Positions 1 through 8,660 of a stretch of 55,764 nt of DNA are shown one piece after another. Source of the DNA: Cyanobacteria bacterium SBLK (lineage in GTDB: Bacteria; Cyanobacteriota; Cyanobacteriia; Cyanobacteriales; Spirulinaceae); contig JAGHZQ010000068.1 of NCBI GenBank assembly GCA_017746715.1, positions 1-55,764 of the forward strand, in the 5' to 3' direction. Within the stretch, counting starts at the first letter, position 1. Every line of letters starts with the position of its first letter. The notes under the pieces are model-generated. The model ran no database searches, was not told where the DNA came from, and saw only the letters and a program-made list of their open reading frames with translations. The position numbers and the translations under genes were made by a program.

Positions 1-246
1 CTTCTCTCTTTAGTCAAAACTCATCAATCTCAAAACTTTTGTAAGTATCTGAACAATCATCGTCATCGTATTATTAATTACTTTTATTATCAAGAAGAAC
101 TCATTTCTTCTATTGCTTCGGGAGCTGTTGAGTCTACTGTTAAGCAAATTGATCGACGACTTAAAATTTCTGGGGCTCAATGGAATCGTGATAACGTTCC
201 TCAAGTTCTTAAACATCGATGTGCTTACCTTAACAATCATCTCTAA
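1..246 (+). CDS. ISKra4-like transposase, C-terminal part (cut by window edge)
   Basis: The frame is open from base 1 to the TAA at 244-246 and encodes the last 81 residues of a transposase. The stretch SGAVESTVKQIDRR followed by LKISGAQW and a C-terminal HRCAYLN is characteristic, as I remember the family, of ISKra4-type transposases common in cyanobacteria. The N-terminal catalytic part lies outside the window, so it cannot be said whether the element is intact. The glutamate in GAVES and the RR pair are in place, so this end looks undecayed. The assignment to ISKra4 rather than a related DDE family rests on recall of the motif. Confidence 0.75.
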   Translation, partial: LLSLVKTHQSQNFCKYLNNHRHRIINYFYYQEELISSIASGAVESTVKQIDRRLKISGAQWNRDNVPQVLKHRCAYLNNHL

Positions 247-291
247 TCTTTTTTTAGTTCCTTTGTTCTTACAAAACTGACCTGCTCCCCT
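1..291 (+). mobile_element. Insertion sequence, right end
   Basis: The transposase stop at 246 is followed by about 45 non-coding bases ending in GACCTGCTCCCC at 279-290. That placement suits an IS end, but the left end is outside the window, so neither the terminal inverted repeat nor the target duplication can be confirmed. The element sits directly upstream of the methyltransferase frame at 327 and may have cut or replaced its 5' end. Confidence 0.5.
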
Positions 292-326
292 TACAACGGC
301 GTAGAGAATCACCGCTCTTTGGACAT

Positions 327-1238
327 TTGTATGATATTTCAAGTGGAGAGAAGCAACCTCCAAGTATAGTCCCTACAGGAGAATTAAGCTATCTTTTAGA
401 ACATGATGGATTACTTGGATATCACGATCTATTTCAGAGAAACTTAGGAACATTCTATAAACATTTTACTGCTAGTATTCCTTTTGCGATCGAGGAACAG
501 TGTCGAATCGGATTAGGCATTTGTCGGCTAGCTCGAAACTTAATAAAAGATGAAAATAATTATCTGACTTTTTGCGAAATGGGTGTCGGAGATGGTCCTA
601 ATGGACGCACAATGGCAGAATTTTCAAAGGGTAAAATTAGAACGCTATCAACTTCCAATAGCGTGCATAGCAAAAATAATTTTCATCAATTATGCAATCA
701 TAATTACTCGAAATTCCATCATGGTTCTTTCATAGAAATAACACCAGAATATATTACTTCTCATACCGATCTTGGCTTTTTTCGTAATGGTTTCAATGTT
801 ATATATGAAAATGCTGCATTCCAATTTTACGGGTCAGAGCGAGAAGACATCATTGATTATGTCGCAAGATTACTTCAAGAAAATGGTCTAATGATTTTCT
901 TAGAAAAGCTGAAACATTCAGATGAATTAGAATATAGACAACGAGAAAAAATCAAGGACGATCTCTTCAAAAAAAAATTTTTCTCCGATTGTGATATTGC
1001 AGAAAAACGTCTCGATATATTAGAAGTGATGGAGTACGGACAAGTAGATATAGAATCTCTGATTTATGCGATAAAGCAGAATTTCAAATACGTTTACTTA
1101 GTTTGGAACAGTACGAATTTTTATGAGTTTGTCGCTTCAAATAATGAAAGAATGGTATCTGAGTTTCTCAATCTCCTTCCTCCTCCATATCTACCTTCTC
1201 CATTCTGTGTAGAAAATAATTTGCCCAAATGTTTTTAG
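327..1238 (+). CDS. SAM-dependent methyltransferase-like protein, start uncertain
   Basis: Encodes up to 303 residues with a class I SAM-binding motif near residue 85 (CEMGVGDGPNGRT: acidic residue, then a glycine-rich loop). A downstream hydrophobic strand (LLQENGLMIFLEKL) fits the core of the fold. Substrate unknown. No in-frame ATG occurs before the one inside the SAM motif. The only early starts are non-ATG, such as TTG at 327. The frame is open upstream to 258, across the presumed IS end, so the true N-terminus may have been lost by the insertion. AT-rich and without HIP1 density, unlike the nadB region. It lies beside a nadA/nadB operon that has another methyltransferase, which suggests but does not prove a shared pathway. 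Confidence 0.6.
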   Translation: MYDISSGEKQPPSIVPTGELSYLLEHDGLLGYHDLFQRNLGTFYKHFTASIPFAIEEQCRIGLGICRLARNLIKDENNYLTFCEMGVGDGPNGRTMAEFSKGKIRTLSTSNSVHSKNNFHQLCNHNYSKFHHGSFIEITPEYITSHTDLGFFRNGFNVIYENAAFQFYGSEREDIIDYVARLLQENGLMIFLEKLKHSDELEYRQREKIKDDLFKKKFFSDCDIAEKRLDILEVMEYGQVDIESLIYAIKQNFKYVYLVWNSTNFYEFVASNNERMVSEFLNLLPPPYLPSPFCVENNLPKCF

Positions 1239-1249
1239 TTTAAAACATT

Positions 1250-2221
1250 CTATTGTTCCTGCGTTTCCATCCTCATCTGTCCGGATATTGCATAATATAC
1301 TCCGATTATAATTACGGAAAAACCTAATAAGTTTAAAATACTGAGAGACTCTGAAAATAAAACCCATCCAATCAGTGCTGCTAATATAGGATTGAGTAAC
1401 AAAACCGTAGCCACGAGTGCAGAGGACAGCCACTTGAGAGAGTAAGCCATTAATAGATGGCAGCCTAAAGTATTGGCTACTAACAATACTATTGCCAGCC
1501 AAGCATTTAAGGTATTGGGAAGGATAGAATCTCCCGTACTTAGCAAAATCGGTAAACTTAAAAGACCGCAAGATACTGATGCAAAAAAAAGGATCGTCGT
1601 TGAGTCCCAAATACTACGAAGTCTCTCTATTGCCATGATATATCCTGCCCAGAAAAGAGCGGAAAGCAATGCCAGACAATCTCCTTGAATACTCATATGA
1701 CTGGTTATATCGCTCAAACCAACTCCCAAGGTTCCTATAGTTGCTAAGGTCATACCCACCAAAAACTTAGCTCCAAATTTCTGAGAGAATAATATCCAAC
1801 CTGCCAGTGTCGCAAAAGCAGGAGATAAACAATGCAAAACTTGTGAATTTGCTACGGTTGTTTGAGATAAAGACCAAGTCCACAAGAATTGGGTACTGAA
1901 AAAGGCAACGATTAAGATCGACAAAGGCAACAAAGCATCTTTTAAGAAAGAGGGATTAATAAAGATGCTTTTTGTTTCGCATTTGCTTCCACCTTCGATC
2001 GCTTTGTTGGCGATCGCAATACATTCCCATAGTATCAAACTCAAACTGACCATGAGAAAGCGATTGAATATTGTCGCATTAGCACCTATTCCTGTCTCAC
2101 TAAAGCGAACAAAAATCGGCATTAGTGCTAAGAGCAAAGCAGCTATGATTGAAGCAGCAAGTGCTACGTTTTTTGTATTTAGTGAGAGAGACTTGTTGAA
2201 TAGATTAAATTCTATTTTCAT
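1250..2221 (-). CDS. EamA/DMT-family membrane transporter
   Basis: A 323-residue membrane protein with about ten hydrophobic segments arranged as two EamA repeats, typical of the drug/metabolite transporter family. The second repeat contains IQGDCLALLSALFWAGY and ends with the usual GWVLFSESL helix pair. The substrate cannot be read from sequence; family members export small metabolites or amino acids. It is convergent with the methyltransferase at 327 (11 bp apart) and divergent from nadA. It is recognisably paralogous to the EamA protein at 6819-7745, with matching positions such as ATIF-RF, QGD-AL-SA and GVY-A-S. The two carriers bracket the nadA-nadB block. ATG start at 2219-2221. Confidence 0.85.
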   Translation of the reverse strand: MKIEFNLFNKSLSLNTKNVALAASIIAALLLALMPIFVRFSETGIGANATIFNRFLMVSLSLILWECIAIANKAIEGGSKCETKSIFINPSFLKDALLPLSILIVAFFSTQFLWTWSLSQTTVANSQVLHCLSPAFATLAGWILFSQKFGAKFLVGMTLATIGTLGVGLSDITSHMSIQGDCLALLSALFWAGYIMAIERLRSIWDSTTILFFASVSCGLLSLPILLSTGDSILPNTLNAWLAIVLLVANTLGCHLLMAYSLKWLSSALVATVLLLNPILAALIGWVLFSESLSILNLLGFSVIIIGVYYAISGQMRMETQEQ

Positions 2222-2368
2222 TTTTTATTGATAAGGCTATCATTACAGTACGATGATATAAGTTTTAAGAAAATCTTAAAAAAAAAAGTTCTATACAGAT
2301 TTGCTATATCAAATATATAAGGTAAACTTGAGACGATCCACAACCATGCGAGCGAGGAAACTTCAACG
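2222..2368. promoter_or_regulatory. Divergent promoter region with a TATCAT/ATGATA inverted repeat
   Basis: This 147-bp AT-rich gap separates the minus-strand EamA gene from nadA. It contains a 6-bp inverted repeat, TATCAT at 2238-2243 and ATGATA at 2253-2258 with a 9-bp spacer, a size that would suit a dimeric regulator. It must hold promoters for both directions. No known NAD-regulator site was recognised. A GAGGAA purine stretch lies upstream of the nadA ATG. Confidence 0.35.
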
Positions 2369-3340
2369 ATGTTTGCTACTGCCCTGAAATCAAATCAAAC
2401 GATTGAATCGATACCCAAAGATTTATTTAACGCGATTGAAACGCTAAAAAAGGAATTAAACGCAATTATCCTCGCTCATTATTATCAAGAACCCGATATT
2501 CAAGATATTGCCGATTATATAGGCGATTCCCTCGGATTATCTCAAAAAGCTGCTTCTACAGATGCAGATGTCATTGTTTTTGCTGGGGTTCACTTCATGG
2601 CAGAAACTGCAAAAATCCTCAACCCCAATAAGCTGGTGTTACTGCCGGATTTAGAGGCAGGTTGCTCTTTAGCAGATAGTTGTCCTCCAGAAGAGTTTGC
2701 CAAATTTAAAGCGGCACATCCCGATCATCTTGTTGTTTCTTATATTAATTGCTCTGCTGGAATTAAGGCATTGAGCGATATTATTTGTACCAGTTCTAAC
2801 TCCGTCAAAATTGTCAATCAGATCCCTCGAGACCAACGAATCATTTTTGCACCCGATAAAAATTTGGGTCGTTATGTTATGGAGCAAACAGGTAGAGATT
2901 TGGTGTTATGGCAAGGAACATGTATGGTTCACGAAATTTTTTCAGAAAAGAAAATCGTGCAACTTCAAGTCCAGCATCCAGAAGCTGAAGTTATCGCTCA
3001 CCCAGAATGCGAAACATCAATCTTGCGTCATGCAAATTACATCGGTTCAACTACAGCATTATTAAAATATTGTCAAGAAAGTACTTCTCCAGAGTTTATT
3101 GTAGCGACAGAATCGGGAATTCTTCATCAGATGGAAAAACAAGCGCCGAATAAAACTTTTATTCCCGCACCACCAGAGGGGAATTGTGCTTGCAATGAAT
3201 GCCCTCATATGCGACTGAATACTCTAGAAAAATTGTATTTGTCAATGAAAAATCGCACCCCAGAAATAACGATGCCAGAAGATATTCGCGTAGCCGCTTT
3301 AAAACCGATTCAAAAAATGTTAGAAATCTCTGCACGCTAG
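2369..3340 (+). CDS. nadA: Quinolinate synthase A
   Basis: Condenses iminoaspartate with dihydroxyacetone phosphate to quinolinate, using one 4Fe-4S cluster. The 323-residue length fits the family. The three expected cluster cysteines are visible: C99 in LEAGCSLADSC, C185 in LWQGTCMVHE and C278 in CACNECPHM. The HYYQ motif near residue 37 and HPEC near 211 are also present. It is the first gene of a run on the plus strand followed by a methyltransferase (78 bp gap) and nadB. A nadC gene, which would take quinolinate to nicotinate mononucleotide, is not in the window. It could be the housekeeping copy or a pathway-specific copy; a genome-wide count would tell. Confidence 0.95.
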   Translation: MFATALKSNQTIESIPKDLFNAIETLKKELNAIILAHYYQEPDIQDIADYIGDSLGLSQKAASTDADVIVFAGVHFMAETAKILNPNKLVLLPDLEAGCSLADSCPPEEFAKFKAAHPDHLVVSYINCSAGIKALSDIICTSSNSVKIVNQIPRDQRIIFAPDKNLGRYVMEQTGRDLVLWQGTCMVHEIFSEKKIVQLQVQHPEAEVIAHPECETSILRHANYIGSTTALLKYCQESTSPEFIVATESGILHQMEKQAPNKTFIPAPPEGNCACNECPHMRLNTLEKLYLSMKNRTPEITMPEDIRVAALKPIQKMLEISAR

Positions 3341-3418
3341 AGAATTTCTCATTCCTTCAACCCACAGTCAACAGAAAAGCCCGTGCTTTTTACAAAAATC
3401 ATCGCATGAGAACAAAAC

Positions 3419-5107
3419 ATGGTAGTGTCACAAAAAAAAGAGAAAGAGTACCTCTCACAAGAAGAAGCATTGATTTACGATTGGCGCATCCATAGCATTC
3501 GTCAAGCCTTGAAGAAAAAAGGAAAAAGCACGGGAACTTTACAGGTTGAAGATTTAGTCGAACTGGGACACTTAGATCAGTTTCACTACTTTGGCAGTCA
3601 AGCCTGCGATCGCGCGATCGAGTATTTGGGAATCCAACCCGAATACTCGGTTCTAGACATCGGGAGCGGGGTGGGCGGACCGGCTCGTTACATGAGTTAC
3701 AAAACAGGATGTCGCATTCAATGTATCGATCTCAGAGAAGATTTTAACGAGATCGCACGAGATCTCACCGAACGCGCGGGATTTCAAAAACAGATTCAAT
3801 ATCTAACCGGCGATATTCTGAGCGAATCGATCGCCGAAGCCCTCTCGTCCAATCCATTTGATAGTATTTTTTCTTTTCTGTGTTTTTTACACATTGAAAA
3901 GCGCGATCGCCTGCTAGAAATTTGTTTTCGTTCCTTAAAAGAAGGCGGTTATATTTATGTTGAGGACTACGTTGCAAATTGCGTTCTCGATTCGCAAACG
4001 CAAGCCATACTTAAAGAAGTCGTTCAAGCCTACTACGTTCCGACTCGCGAAACCTATCGACAGCACTTAGAACGAGCGGGTTTTGCCGATATTTGTTTTA
4101 TCGATCTCACTATTCCTTGGAAACCTTGGGTAGAACAACGCTATCAAAAATTCATTCAATCTCGAGAAGAATCTCTCTCTCTTTTCGGTCGAGAAGTTTA
4201 CGAACATCGCAGTCAATTTTATCAAACCATTTGCGAGTTATTTCAAGGGGGTAAAGTTGGCGGTTCTTTGATTGTTGCTAAAAAACCCAGCATTCCCAAG
4301 CTATATCCAGTTTCCGAGACCTATTTTTCTTCTCTCGTTCCCACCTATAGCGAACAATATCATTTCTTTTTAGAGGATGGTTCTCTTCTAGCATTGAGGT
4401 ATTTTAGAACGGGAACCCTCGAGCATTACTCGGCTTGGTGGTGCGATAAGGATGGCAAATCCCTCGAACTCCTCAACACCTGTGAAAGTCAAAAATCGCG
4501 AGAACATATCTCCATCAAAAAAGAGAATGGGACGGGTACAATTGACTTGCCAGAAGCCAATCTAGAAATTCACTTTCAAGTCGCCGCCCAATTTACTTGG
4601 GAAGTTTCCGGCGAACAAAATCGCCGTGGGGTCATTCACCAACCGCAATTGCTCTGTACCGTCCAAATGGGCGATCGCCAGCAACAGGCGACAGGATATT
4701 GCAAAATTTACGAAGGCAACTATCCCAAATTTTGGGGATATCATTTCGTTCACGCATTTTTTCCAAACTATGGCATTGTTTGGAGTGCAGATGCGACATT
4801 CGGCCAAGAGAAATACAATTATTTCAAGCTCCTCGATACCCAACAAACAGAAGCGCAAACGATATTGCATGGAGAAGATTCTTATCATCGCCAAACCAGT
4901 GCTTGCACTCGCATTAACGATCGGAGCTACTACTTGAAATTTGACAACAGTGAATTTGCAACTTGGTCGAGTATCCTGCGAAATCGAACGTCAACAATGG
5001 AAAGCGAACTCTGCTTGCAGTACAAATCGGCCATTCTGGAAATAGAGGGGCAAAAGGTTGCCGAAGGAACCTGTTTAAAAGAATCTTGTTTCGGTACGAT
5101 CGCTTAA
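3419..5107 (+). CDS. Class I methyltransferase fused to a C-terminal domain of unknown function
   Basis: A 562-residue two-part protein. Residues about 20-285 form a class I SAM methyltransferase. Motif I is LDIGSGVGGPARY near residue 79, followed by an acidic residue (CIDL) and LKEGGYIYVEDY, resembling small-molecule N-methyltransferases such as the sarcosine/dimethylglycine or tocopherol types. Residues about 295-562 are rich in aromatic and beta-forming residues, with W-G-Y-H-F and VWSADATFG stretches. This suggests a beta-barrel or lipocalin-like module, but I do not recognise the family. It sits between nadA and nadB, 12 bp before nadB, so it is almost certainly co-transcribed. By context the substrate may derive from quinolinate or aspartate, which is inference. 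HIP1 sites appear within it. Confidence 0.8.
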   Translation: MVVSQKKEKEYLSQEEALIYDWRIHSIRQALKKKGKSTGTLQVEDLVELGHLDQFHYFGSQACDRAIEYLGIQPEYSVLDIGSGVGGPARYMSYKTGCRIQCIDLREDFNEIARDLTERAGFQKQIQYLTGDILSESIAEALSSNPFDSIFSFLCFLHIEKRDRLLEICFRSLKEGGYIYVEDYVANCVLDSQTQAILKEVVQAYYVPTRETYRQHLERAGFADICFIDLTIPWKPWVEQRYQKFIQSREESLSLFGREVYEHRSQFYQTICELFQGGKVGGSLIVAKKPSIPKLYPVSETYFSSLVPTYSEQYHFFLEDGSLLALRYFRTGTLEHYSAWWCDKDGKSLELLNTCESQKSREHISIKKENGTGTIDLPEANLEIHFQVAAQFTWEVSGEQNRRGVIHQPQLLCTVQMGDRQQQATGYCKIYEGNYPKFWGYHFVHAFFPNYGIVWSADATFGQEKYNYFKLLDTQQTEAQTILHGEDSYHRQTSACTRINDRSYYLKFDNSEFATWSSILRNRTSTMESELCLQYKSAILEIEGQKVAEGTCLKESCFGTIA

Positions 5108-5119
5108 ATTGCCCTCTCG

Positions 5120-6808
5120 ATGGAGAAAACATTGAACGGATTTAAATCTACTACCGCAAATATCCCCGCGGGTTACGATGCGATCGTTATTGGTTCTGGA
5201 GCAGCCGGACTCTATGCAGCACTTTGTTTGCGGTCGTGCTACCGCGTCCTGCTCGTGACGAAGAGCAAGCTGGGAGTCGGTTCGAGCAAATGGGCCCAAG
5301 GCGGAATTGCAGCAGCGATCGCCACGGACGATTCCCCCCAACTTCACCTCGAAGATACTTTAAATGCTGGAGCGGGCTTATGCGATCGCTCTGCGGTTGA
5401 CTTTCTAGCGAGTAATGCCTATGACGCGATCGCCTCCCTCCTCGACTTGGGAGTCGATTTCGATCGCAAAGACAACAAGCTGGCAACAACCCTAGAAGCC
5501 GCTCATTCTCGCTCTCGGGTGCTGCATTCCCAAGACACTACCGGGCGGGCGATCGTGGATATTCTCGCGGCGAGGGTATTGGAACGCCCGAATATCCAAA
5601 TTTTAGCCCCTGCCTTTGCCCTGAATTTGTGGCGCGATCCCCAAAGCGATCGCTGTCAGGGAATAAGCCTTCTTTACGAGAATCAAATTCGTTGGCTGCG
5701 AGCCACTGCTGTTATTTTAGCCACCGGGGGTGGCGGTCAAATCTTCGCCAAAACCACTAATCCCACCGTCAGTACCGGAGATGGTGTCGCCCTGGCTTGG
5801 CGTGCTGGCGCGATCTTGCGGGATTTAGAATTTTTCCAATTTCATCCCACCGCTCTCAACCAACCCGATGCCCCGCATTTTCTCATTAGTGAGGCGGTTC
5901 GGGGAGAAGGAGCGCACTTGGTAGATGACGAAGGACGGCGCTTTGCTTTTGATTACCATCCCAAGGGAGAATTAGCACCGCGAGATGTGGTCAGTCGGGC
6001 AATTTTTAACCATTTGGAAAAAAACGCGCGCGATCCGGCAATGGCGCGCGTTTTTTTAAATTTAGAGGCAATCCCTCCCGAAAAAATTCGCCATCGTTTT
6101 CCCAATATCATCCAAACTTGCCGACAGTGGGGAGTCGATGTCTTCGCACAACCTATTCCCGTTGCTCCGGCAGCTCATTATTGGATGGGAGGCGTGGCCG
6201 TTGATATCGCAAACGCCACTTCTTTACCGGGATTGTACGCCATTGGAGAAACTTCTAGCACGGGCGTACACGGTGCCAATCGCCTCGCCAGTAATTCTTT
6301 GTTGGAATGTATCGTTTTTGCGGCGCAACTGCAAAAATTGGAACTCGAACCCGTCGATCTGCAAGAGCCGGAATCGTTCGGGAAAGTTCGAGGGGACTGG
6401 CAGGGAGAAATGGGAGAAATCGAGGCAATTCGAGACAATTTACCCGCTTTGATGTGGCATGCTGCGGGGATTTGCCGATCGCGATCGGCACTAGAAGAAG
6501 CCATTGCCAAGGTGAGTTTTTGGCGTTCTCGGTTGGCAGATCTGGAGATAAGCCAATATTGCTTGCATTTATCGCCCGAGGAGAATCTGGCATTCGAGTC
6601 TGAAACTGCCGAGGAACATTTAAAATTAGCCGCAGAAACGATGAATTTGTTGGATATTGGCCATTTAATTCTTAAAAGTGCGGCATTTCGTACTGAAAGT
6701 CGCGGAGGGCATTATCGCATTGATTATCCCGATAAGATGGATTCTTGGCAAGTGCATACGATCGTACAGGGCGATCGCTTGGACACGGCAGCGATGGACA
6801 ACGATTGA
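5120..6808 (+). CDS. nadB: L-aspartate oxidase
   Basis: FAD enzyme that oxidises L-aspartate to iminoaspartate, the substrate of NadA. The 562-residue length is usual. The dinucleotide-binding loop GSGAAG is at residues 25-30, followed by the S-K-WAQGGIAAA segment. The substrate-site segment EAAHSRSRVLH with the following TGRAI, and the C-terminal FAD motif (GVHGANRLASNSL), are all present, matching NadB rather than succinate dehydrogenase. The gene is compact within an operon: 12 bp after the methyltransferase and 10 bp before the EamA gene. It is markedly richer in G+C and HIP1 sites than nadA, suggesting the operon parts have different histories. Confidence 0.95.
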   Translation: MEKTLNGFKSTTANIPAGYDAIVIGSGAAGLYAALCLRSCYRVLLVTKSKLGVGSSKWAQGGIAAAIATDDSPQLHLEDTLNAGAGLCDRSAVDFLASNAYDAIASLLDLGVDFDRKDNKLATTLEAAHSRSRVLHSQDTTGRAIVDILAARVLERPNIQILAPAFALNLWRDPQSDRCQGISLLYENQIRWLRATAVILATGGGGQIFAKTTNPTVSTGDGVALAWRAGAILRDLEFFQFHPTALNQPDAPHFLISEAVRGEGAHLVDDEGRRFAFDYHPKGELAPRDVVSRAIFNHLEKNARDPAMARVFLNLEAIPPEKIRHRFPNIIQTCRQWGVDVFAQPIPVAPAAHYWMGGVAVDIANATSLPGLYAIGETSSTGVHGANRLASNSLLECIVFAAQLQKLELEPVDLQEPESFGKVRGDWQGEMGEIEAIRDNLPALMWHAAGICRSRSALEEAIAKVSFWRSRLADLEISQYCLHLSPEENLAFESETAEEHLKLAAETMNLLDIGHLILKSAAFRTESRGGHYRIDYPDKMDSWQVHTIVQGDRLDTAAMDND

Positions 6809-6818
6809 GAGGAGATGA

Positions 6819-7745
6819 ATGAGCGATCGTGCCGAAGTCGAACAACCTTTTCTCTTGCCAACTAAACTGACCGGGATTGTATCTTTAGCGATCGCTTTTT
6901 TGGTTTTGCCGTTGGGTCCGATTTGCGTGCGTTGGAGTCTCCAAGAAATCGATCCGATCGCAACGATTTTTTATCGCTTTTTCTTCGCGGGAATGGTGTG
7001 TACGGCGAGCAATTTCTGGACTGTTCGCCAAGACGGCGAGACTCATGGGAATTCTCGAAAAATTATTGGTTTGCTTCTCGGGGTCGGGGTTTGCGATGTT
7101 GCCAACCAACTTTTTTGGGTGTGGTCGATCGAGCGAACTTATATCGGGAATTGTTCGTTTATTAACAGTTTAACGCCGATATTGGTCGCTTTATTGGCAT
7201 GGTTATTTTTGCGGCGCAGTTTCGAGCCTCGTTTTCTTATGGGGATGGCGATCGCCGTAGGAGGAGCGATGGCGATCGCCATTGGCGATATCCAGTTTGT
7301 CGGAACTAAATTACAAGGAGATATTTTCGCTTTAATCTCGGCAACGTGTCGAGCTGCCTATTTCTTAATCGCCGAACGCTTGCGCGTTTATTTTAATGCC
7401 GGTTATATTCTCTTTTGGTCTTGTTTGTCGGGCAGTGTTTTGTTATTTCCTTTGCTTGGGTTGGGTGGCGATCGTCTCATTCCTCAATCGAGTTCGGGAT
7501 GGGGCGCGATCGCTTGTCTCGTTGTGATTTTTCTGATTGGTCGAGGAATGCTCGTTAACAGTTTAAAAAGTTTATCATCGAATGTGGTAACGGTCGTTTT
7601 TCTGTTAGAACATTTCTTAGTCGCAATCCAAGGTTGGCTGATTTTATCGGAAACATTGCGTCTTTCGGAATGGCTATCTTTTGCTATCGTTGCGGTTGGG
7701 GTTTATTTAGCACTATCCAGTCGCGATCGCGCAGTTACAGAGTAG
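6819..7745 (+). CDS. EamA/DMT-family membrane transporter, paralogue of the 1250-2221 gene
   Basis: A 308-residue protein with about ten hydrophobic segments in two EamA repeats. It starts with ATG 10 bp after the nadB stop, so the two are very likely one transcript. It shares position-specific similarity with the other EamA protein of the window (VRWS/VRFS near the first helix, LQGDIFALISA against IQGDCLALLSA, and the C-terminal SE-L-L-S repeat end). Direction and substrate of transport cannot be read; export of the pathway product is the simplest guess from context. Confidence 0.88.
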   Translation: MSDRAEVEQPFLLPTKLTGIVSLAIAFLVLPLGPICVRWSLQEIDPIATIFYRFFFAGMVCTASNFWTVRQDGETHGNSRKIIGLLLGVGVCDVANQLFWVWSIERTYIGNCSFINSLTPILVALLAWLFLRRSFEPRFLMGMAIAVGGAMAIAIGDIQFVGTKLQGDIFALISATCRAAYFLIAERLRVYFNAGYILFWSCLSGSVLLFPLLGLGGDRLIPQSSSGWGAIACLVVIFLIGRGMLVNSLKSLSSNVVTVVFLLEHFLVAIQGWLILSETLRLSEWLSFAIVAVGVYLALSSRDRAVTE

Positions 7746-7812
7746 AGATTGACAAAAACACAAAGAATATGTTAGATAAAAAACTATATTATTGTTTGTG
7801 GCACATCAAATA

Positions 7813-8589
7813 ATGAATCGAGATTTTATTAATCAAAAGATTCTCGTAACGGGTTCATCCAGTGGAATTGGAGCGGCGATCGCTAAATCCTTTGCCAAGT
7901 ATAATACCAAACTAATACTCCATTATAATCGGAATTATGAGGGCGTTATTGACACCCGAAAGGAAGTGATTCAAAGGGGAAGTCAAGCAAAAATCTTGCA
8001 ATGTGACTTTAGAAATGAAGAAGAAGCCCCTCAATTTTTCTCGGATGCAGTGACATTCTTTTGCGGAATCGACATTTTGATTAATAATGCAGGTGTTATT
8101 CCTAAAAAAGAGATTAATGATACGGATTTAAAACTATGGAAAGACACATTTTCTATTAATCTTAATTTTCCCTTTTTATTAAGTAAGTTATTTGTTAGCG
8201 ATCGCCTAGAAAAAGGAAAAGTGGGTGCCATTTTAAATATTTCCAGCATTCACGGGGATATTTCCTGCGAAAAGTTTTCAGCCTATTCTGCTTCTAAGGC
8301 AGCTCTCAATGCGCTGATGCAAGTTCAAGCCGTTGAATGGTCAAAACATAACATTAGAGTTAATACTATTTCTCCTGGCGTTATTGAAGTAGAGAGAAAT
8401 AAACATAAATTACGCGAACAAAAGAAGTTGTGGATGCCAAAAATTCCCTTGGGAAGATACGGGACAACTCATGAAATTGGAGAATTAGCCGTTTTTTTAT
8501 GTTCGGGTTCCGCTTCTTGGATTACCGGACAAACATTTACAATTGACGGAGGAACGACAGCGAGAGGAAATTATCCAATAAGAGAATAA
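7813..8589 (+). CDS. Short-chain dehydrogenase/reductase
   Basis: A classical SDR of 258 residues. It has the cofactor motif TGSSSGIG near the N-terminus, NNAG after the fourth strand, a catalytic Ser in ISSIHGD, a YSASK motif with the catalytic Tyr and Lys, and the ITGQTFTIDGG end typical of 3-oxoacyl-ACP reductase or glucose-dehydrogenase-like members. The ATG at 7813 is chosen over a TTG seven codons upstream. It follows the EamA gene by 67 bp and may be the last gene of the nad-linked operon. The substrate is unknown. It is AT-rich relative to nadB and the EamA gene. Confidence 0.85.
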   Translation: MNRDFINQKILVTGSSSGIGAAIAKSFAKYNTKLILHYNRNYEGVIDTRKEVIQRGSQAKILQCDFRNEEEAPQFFSDAVTFFCGIDILINNAGVIPKKEINDTDLKLWKDTFSINLNFPFLLSKLFVSDRLEKGKVGAILNISSIHGDISCEKFSAYSASKAALNALMQVQAVEWSKHNIRVNTISPGVIEVERNKHKLREQKKLWMPKIPLGRYGTTHEIGELAVFLCSGSASWITGQTFTIDGGTTARGNYPIRE

Positions 8590-8660
8590 ATTATAGATGA
8601 ATTAGAATCAATAGATTTGGCTTATAATTGGAAAAATGCGATCGCTCTCCTTCATCTTAA

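Noticed and set aside
10..363. Minus-strand open frame of 117 codons at the window start
   Set aside because: It runs antisense to the transposase C-terminus and shows no domain character.
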